Positions 6,424 to 7,138 of a stretch of 7,138 nt of DNA are shown piece by piece. The notes under the pieces were generated by a model. That model did not search any database. It saw only the letters and a program-made list of their open reading frames with translations, and was not told the DNA's origin. A program made the position numbers and the translations under genes. This DNA is from Bacteroidales bacterium. GTDB lineage: Bacteria > Bacteroidota > Bacteroidia > Bacteroidales > JAAUTT01. The stretch's first letter is position 1, and the number at the start of each line of letters is the position of its first letter. The stretch lies in assembly GCA_025350365.1 (NCBI GenBank), contig JANXXY010000432.1, positions 1 to 7,138 on the forward strand, given 5' to 3'.

Positions 6424-6858
6424 ATGTGCCGCAAACTTAGCGCTCATTATATCTTCCCTGCAAACAGGCCTCCTTTAAAAAGAGGCGTTGTAGTTGTTAA
6501 AAACGACGGGGCAATAATCGATATCATTGACACAAAAGGGGAACTTCAGGAAAGTGAACGACTTGAGTTTTTCGATGGCATCATTACCCCAGGTTTCTTG
6601 CCTGGAATAGATCATCCGGAAAATGAAACCCAGTTTTCTATTTTAGAAGAAATGAAAACTTATCAGAAAAATTTCTCACATATTTCACTTCAGGACCTAA
6701 TCAAATGGAGAACCATCGATGCTGCTAAAGCAAGAGGATTTGAAAATATACTTGGAACCATCTGCATTGGAAAGAAACCGGGATTAAACCTCATCACTAA
6801 CATTGATTTCGATAAAATGCAATTAACTTCGCAGAGTGAAGTAAAAGTGATAGGATGA
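6424..6858 (+). CDS. Amidohydrolase-superfamily remnant lacking the catalytic barrel
   Basis: A 144-residue frame. Residues 1-58 (RKLSAHYIFPANRPPLKRGV, then DGAIIDI and FFDGIITPGF) resemble the start of a Bacteroidota amidohydrolase related to cytosine/aminofutalosine deaminases: the first half of the small beta-sandwich up to the PGF that normally precedes VNAHCH. Residues about 61-144 (QFSILEEMKTYQKNF, DLIKWRTIDAAKARGF, LGTICIGKKPGLNLITNID) resemble the last part of the same enzyme: the helix after the TDS-type aspartate segment and the closing sandwich strands. The roughly 250 residues between them, including the HxH metal ligands and the barrel, are absent, while the frame stays open. GIDHPENETQFSI aligns with the GTDSLASN-type segment of full-length relatives, so perhaps only the last metal-binding Asp remains. 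I infer an internal in-frame deletion and no deaminase activity. Expected family length is about 370-400 residues. An assembly error is an alternative. It overlaps the next gene by ATGA. Confidence 0.7.
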   Translation: MCRKLSAHYIFPANRPPLKRGVVVVKNDGAIIDIIDTKGELQESERLEFFDGIITPGFLPGIDHPENETQFSILEEMKTYQKNFSHISLQDLIKWRTIDAAKARGFENILGTICIGKKPGLNLITNIDFDKMQLTSQSEVKVIG

Positions 6859-7138
6859 ACACAATGTTATTTGATCAGGTTATATTTGGACCGGTAAAAA
6901 GCCGGCGATTGGGCATTTCACTCGGGGTTAATCTTCTTCCGGTAAACGGCAAATTGTGTAATTTCGATTGTATCTACTGCGAATGCGGCTTAAATAAGGA
7001 TTCAAGTGGCCTAAATAAAAAATTACCTACAAGCGAAGAGGTAAATAGTGCCCTGAATGAAAAATTAACTGATATGCTTCAGAAAGCAGAAGCTCCGGAT
7101 GTGATTACCTTTGCAGGGAACGGTGAACCTACCATGCA
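6855..7138 (+). CDS. Radical SAM protein, COG0731-like, 3' end outside the window
   Basis: The first 94 codons of a radical SAM enzyme. The iron-sulfur cluster motif is visible as CNFDCIYCECG (CX3CX2C), preceded by the family-typical opening FGPVKSRRLGISLGVNLLP and followed by the DVITFAGNGEPTM segment, where GNGEPT corresponds to the SAM-binding GGE-type motif. This arrangement fits the group of short Bacteroidota radical SAM proteins related to COG0731 (wyosine synthetase-like). The substrate is unknown and a role in tRNA modification is not implied. The ATG at 6855 overlaps the TGA of the preceding frame (ATGA), a sign of translational coupling. An in-frame ATG at 6864 giving MLFDQVIFGP is an alternative start. 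The gene continues past the right edge, so its C-terminal domain cannot be judged. Confidence 0.9.
   Translation, partial: MNTMLFDQVIFGPVKSRRLGISLGVNLLPVNGKLCNFDCIYCECGLNKDSSGLNKKLPTSEEVNSALNEKLTDMLQKAEAPDVITFAGNGEPTM

Overview
The window looks like chromosomal DNA from a gliding or surface-adhesin-bearing member of the Bacteroidota. It is moderately AT-rich and shows no clear Shine-Dalgarno sites. It carries three lineage-typical items: a giant repeat adhesin ending in a type B sorting domain for the type IX secretion system (T9SS), a PorP/SprF-family outer membrane protein directly downstream, and a DUF4296-type lipoprotein. No rRNA, tRNA, CRISPR array or transposase gene is visible. All recognisable intact genes read on the + strand; the only minus-strand coding signal is the fold-back fragment at the left edge.

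Region 1 (1-215) is a near-perfect inverted repeat: 93-base arms, 88 of 93 bases matching, 29-base spacer. Both arms encode the same adhesin repeat, the left one on the minus strand. The natural 5' part of the adhesin gene is therefore missing. The window begins at a fold-back junction that is either an assembly or amplification artefact or a real inversion in a tandem-repeat region.

Region 2 (about 123-4629) is one very long adhesin frame. In order it encodes Ig/PKD-like modules, a P/Homo B-type domain, about nine SprB-type repeats, two more Ig-like modules and the C-terminal T9SS sorting domain. A single in-frame TAG at 2533-2535, in the middle of a SprB repeat where the family would have an aromatic residue, splits it in two. 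The downstream half has no signal peptide and the upstream half has no sorting domain, so a truncated product should not reach the surface by T9SS.

Region 3 (4735-7138) is a tightly packed run of four genes: a PorP/SprF-like protein, a DUF4296 lipoprotein (1-base gap), a short amidohydrolase-like frame that lacks the metal-binding TIM barrel (5-base gap), and the start of a radical SAM protein (ATGA overlap) that runs off the right edge. The first gene probably serves export of the adhesin. The role of the others is not evident from context.

The most notable points are the lone stop codon in the adhesin, the precisely in-frame loss of the amidohydrolase catalytic core, and the fold-back at the left edge. 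I do not see a convincing new defence or mobile system here.
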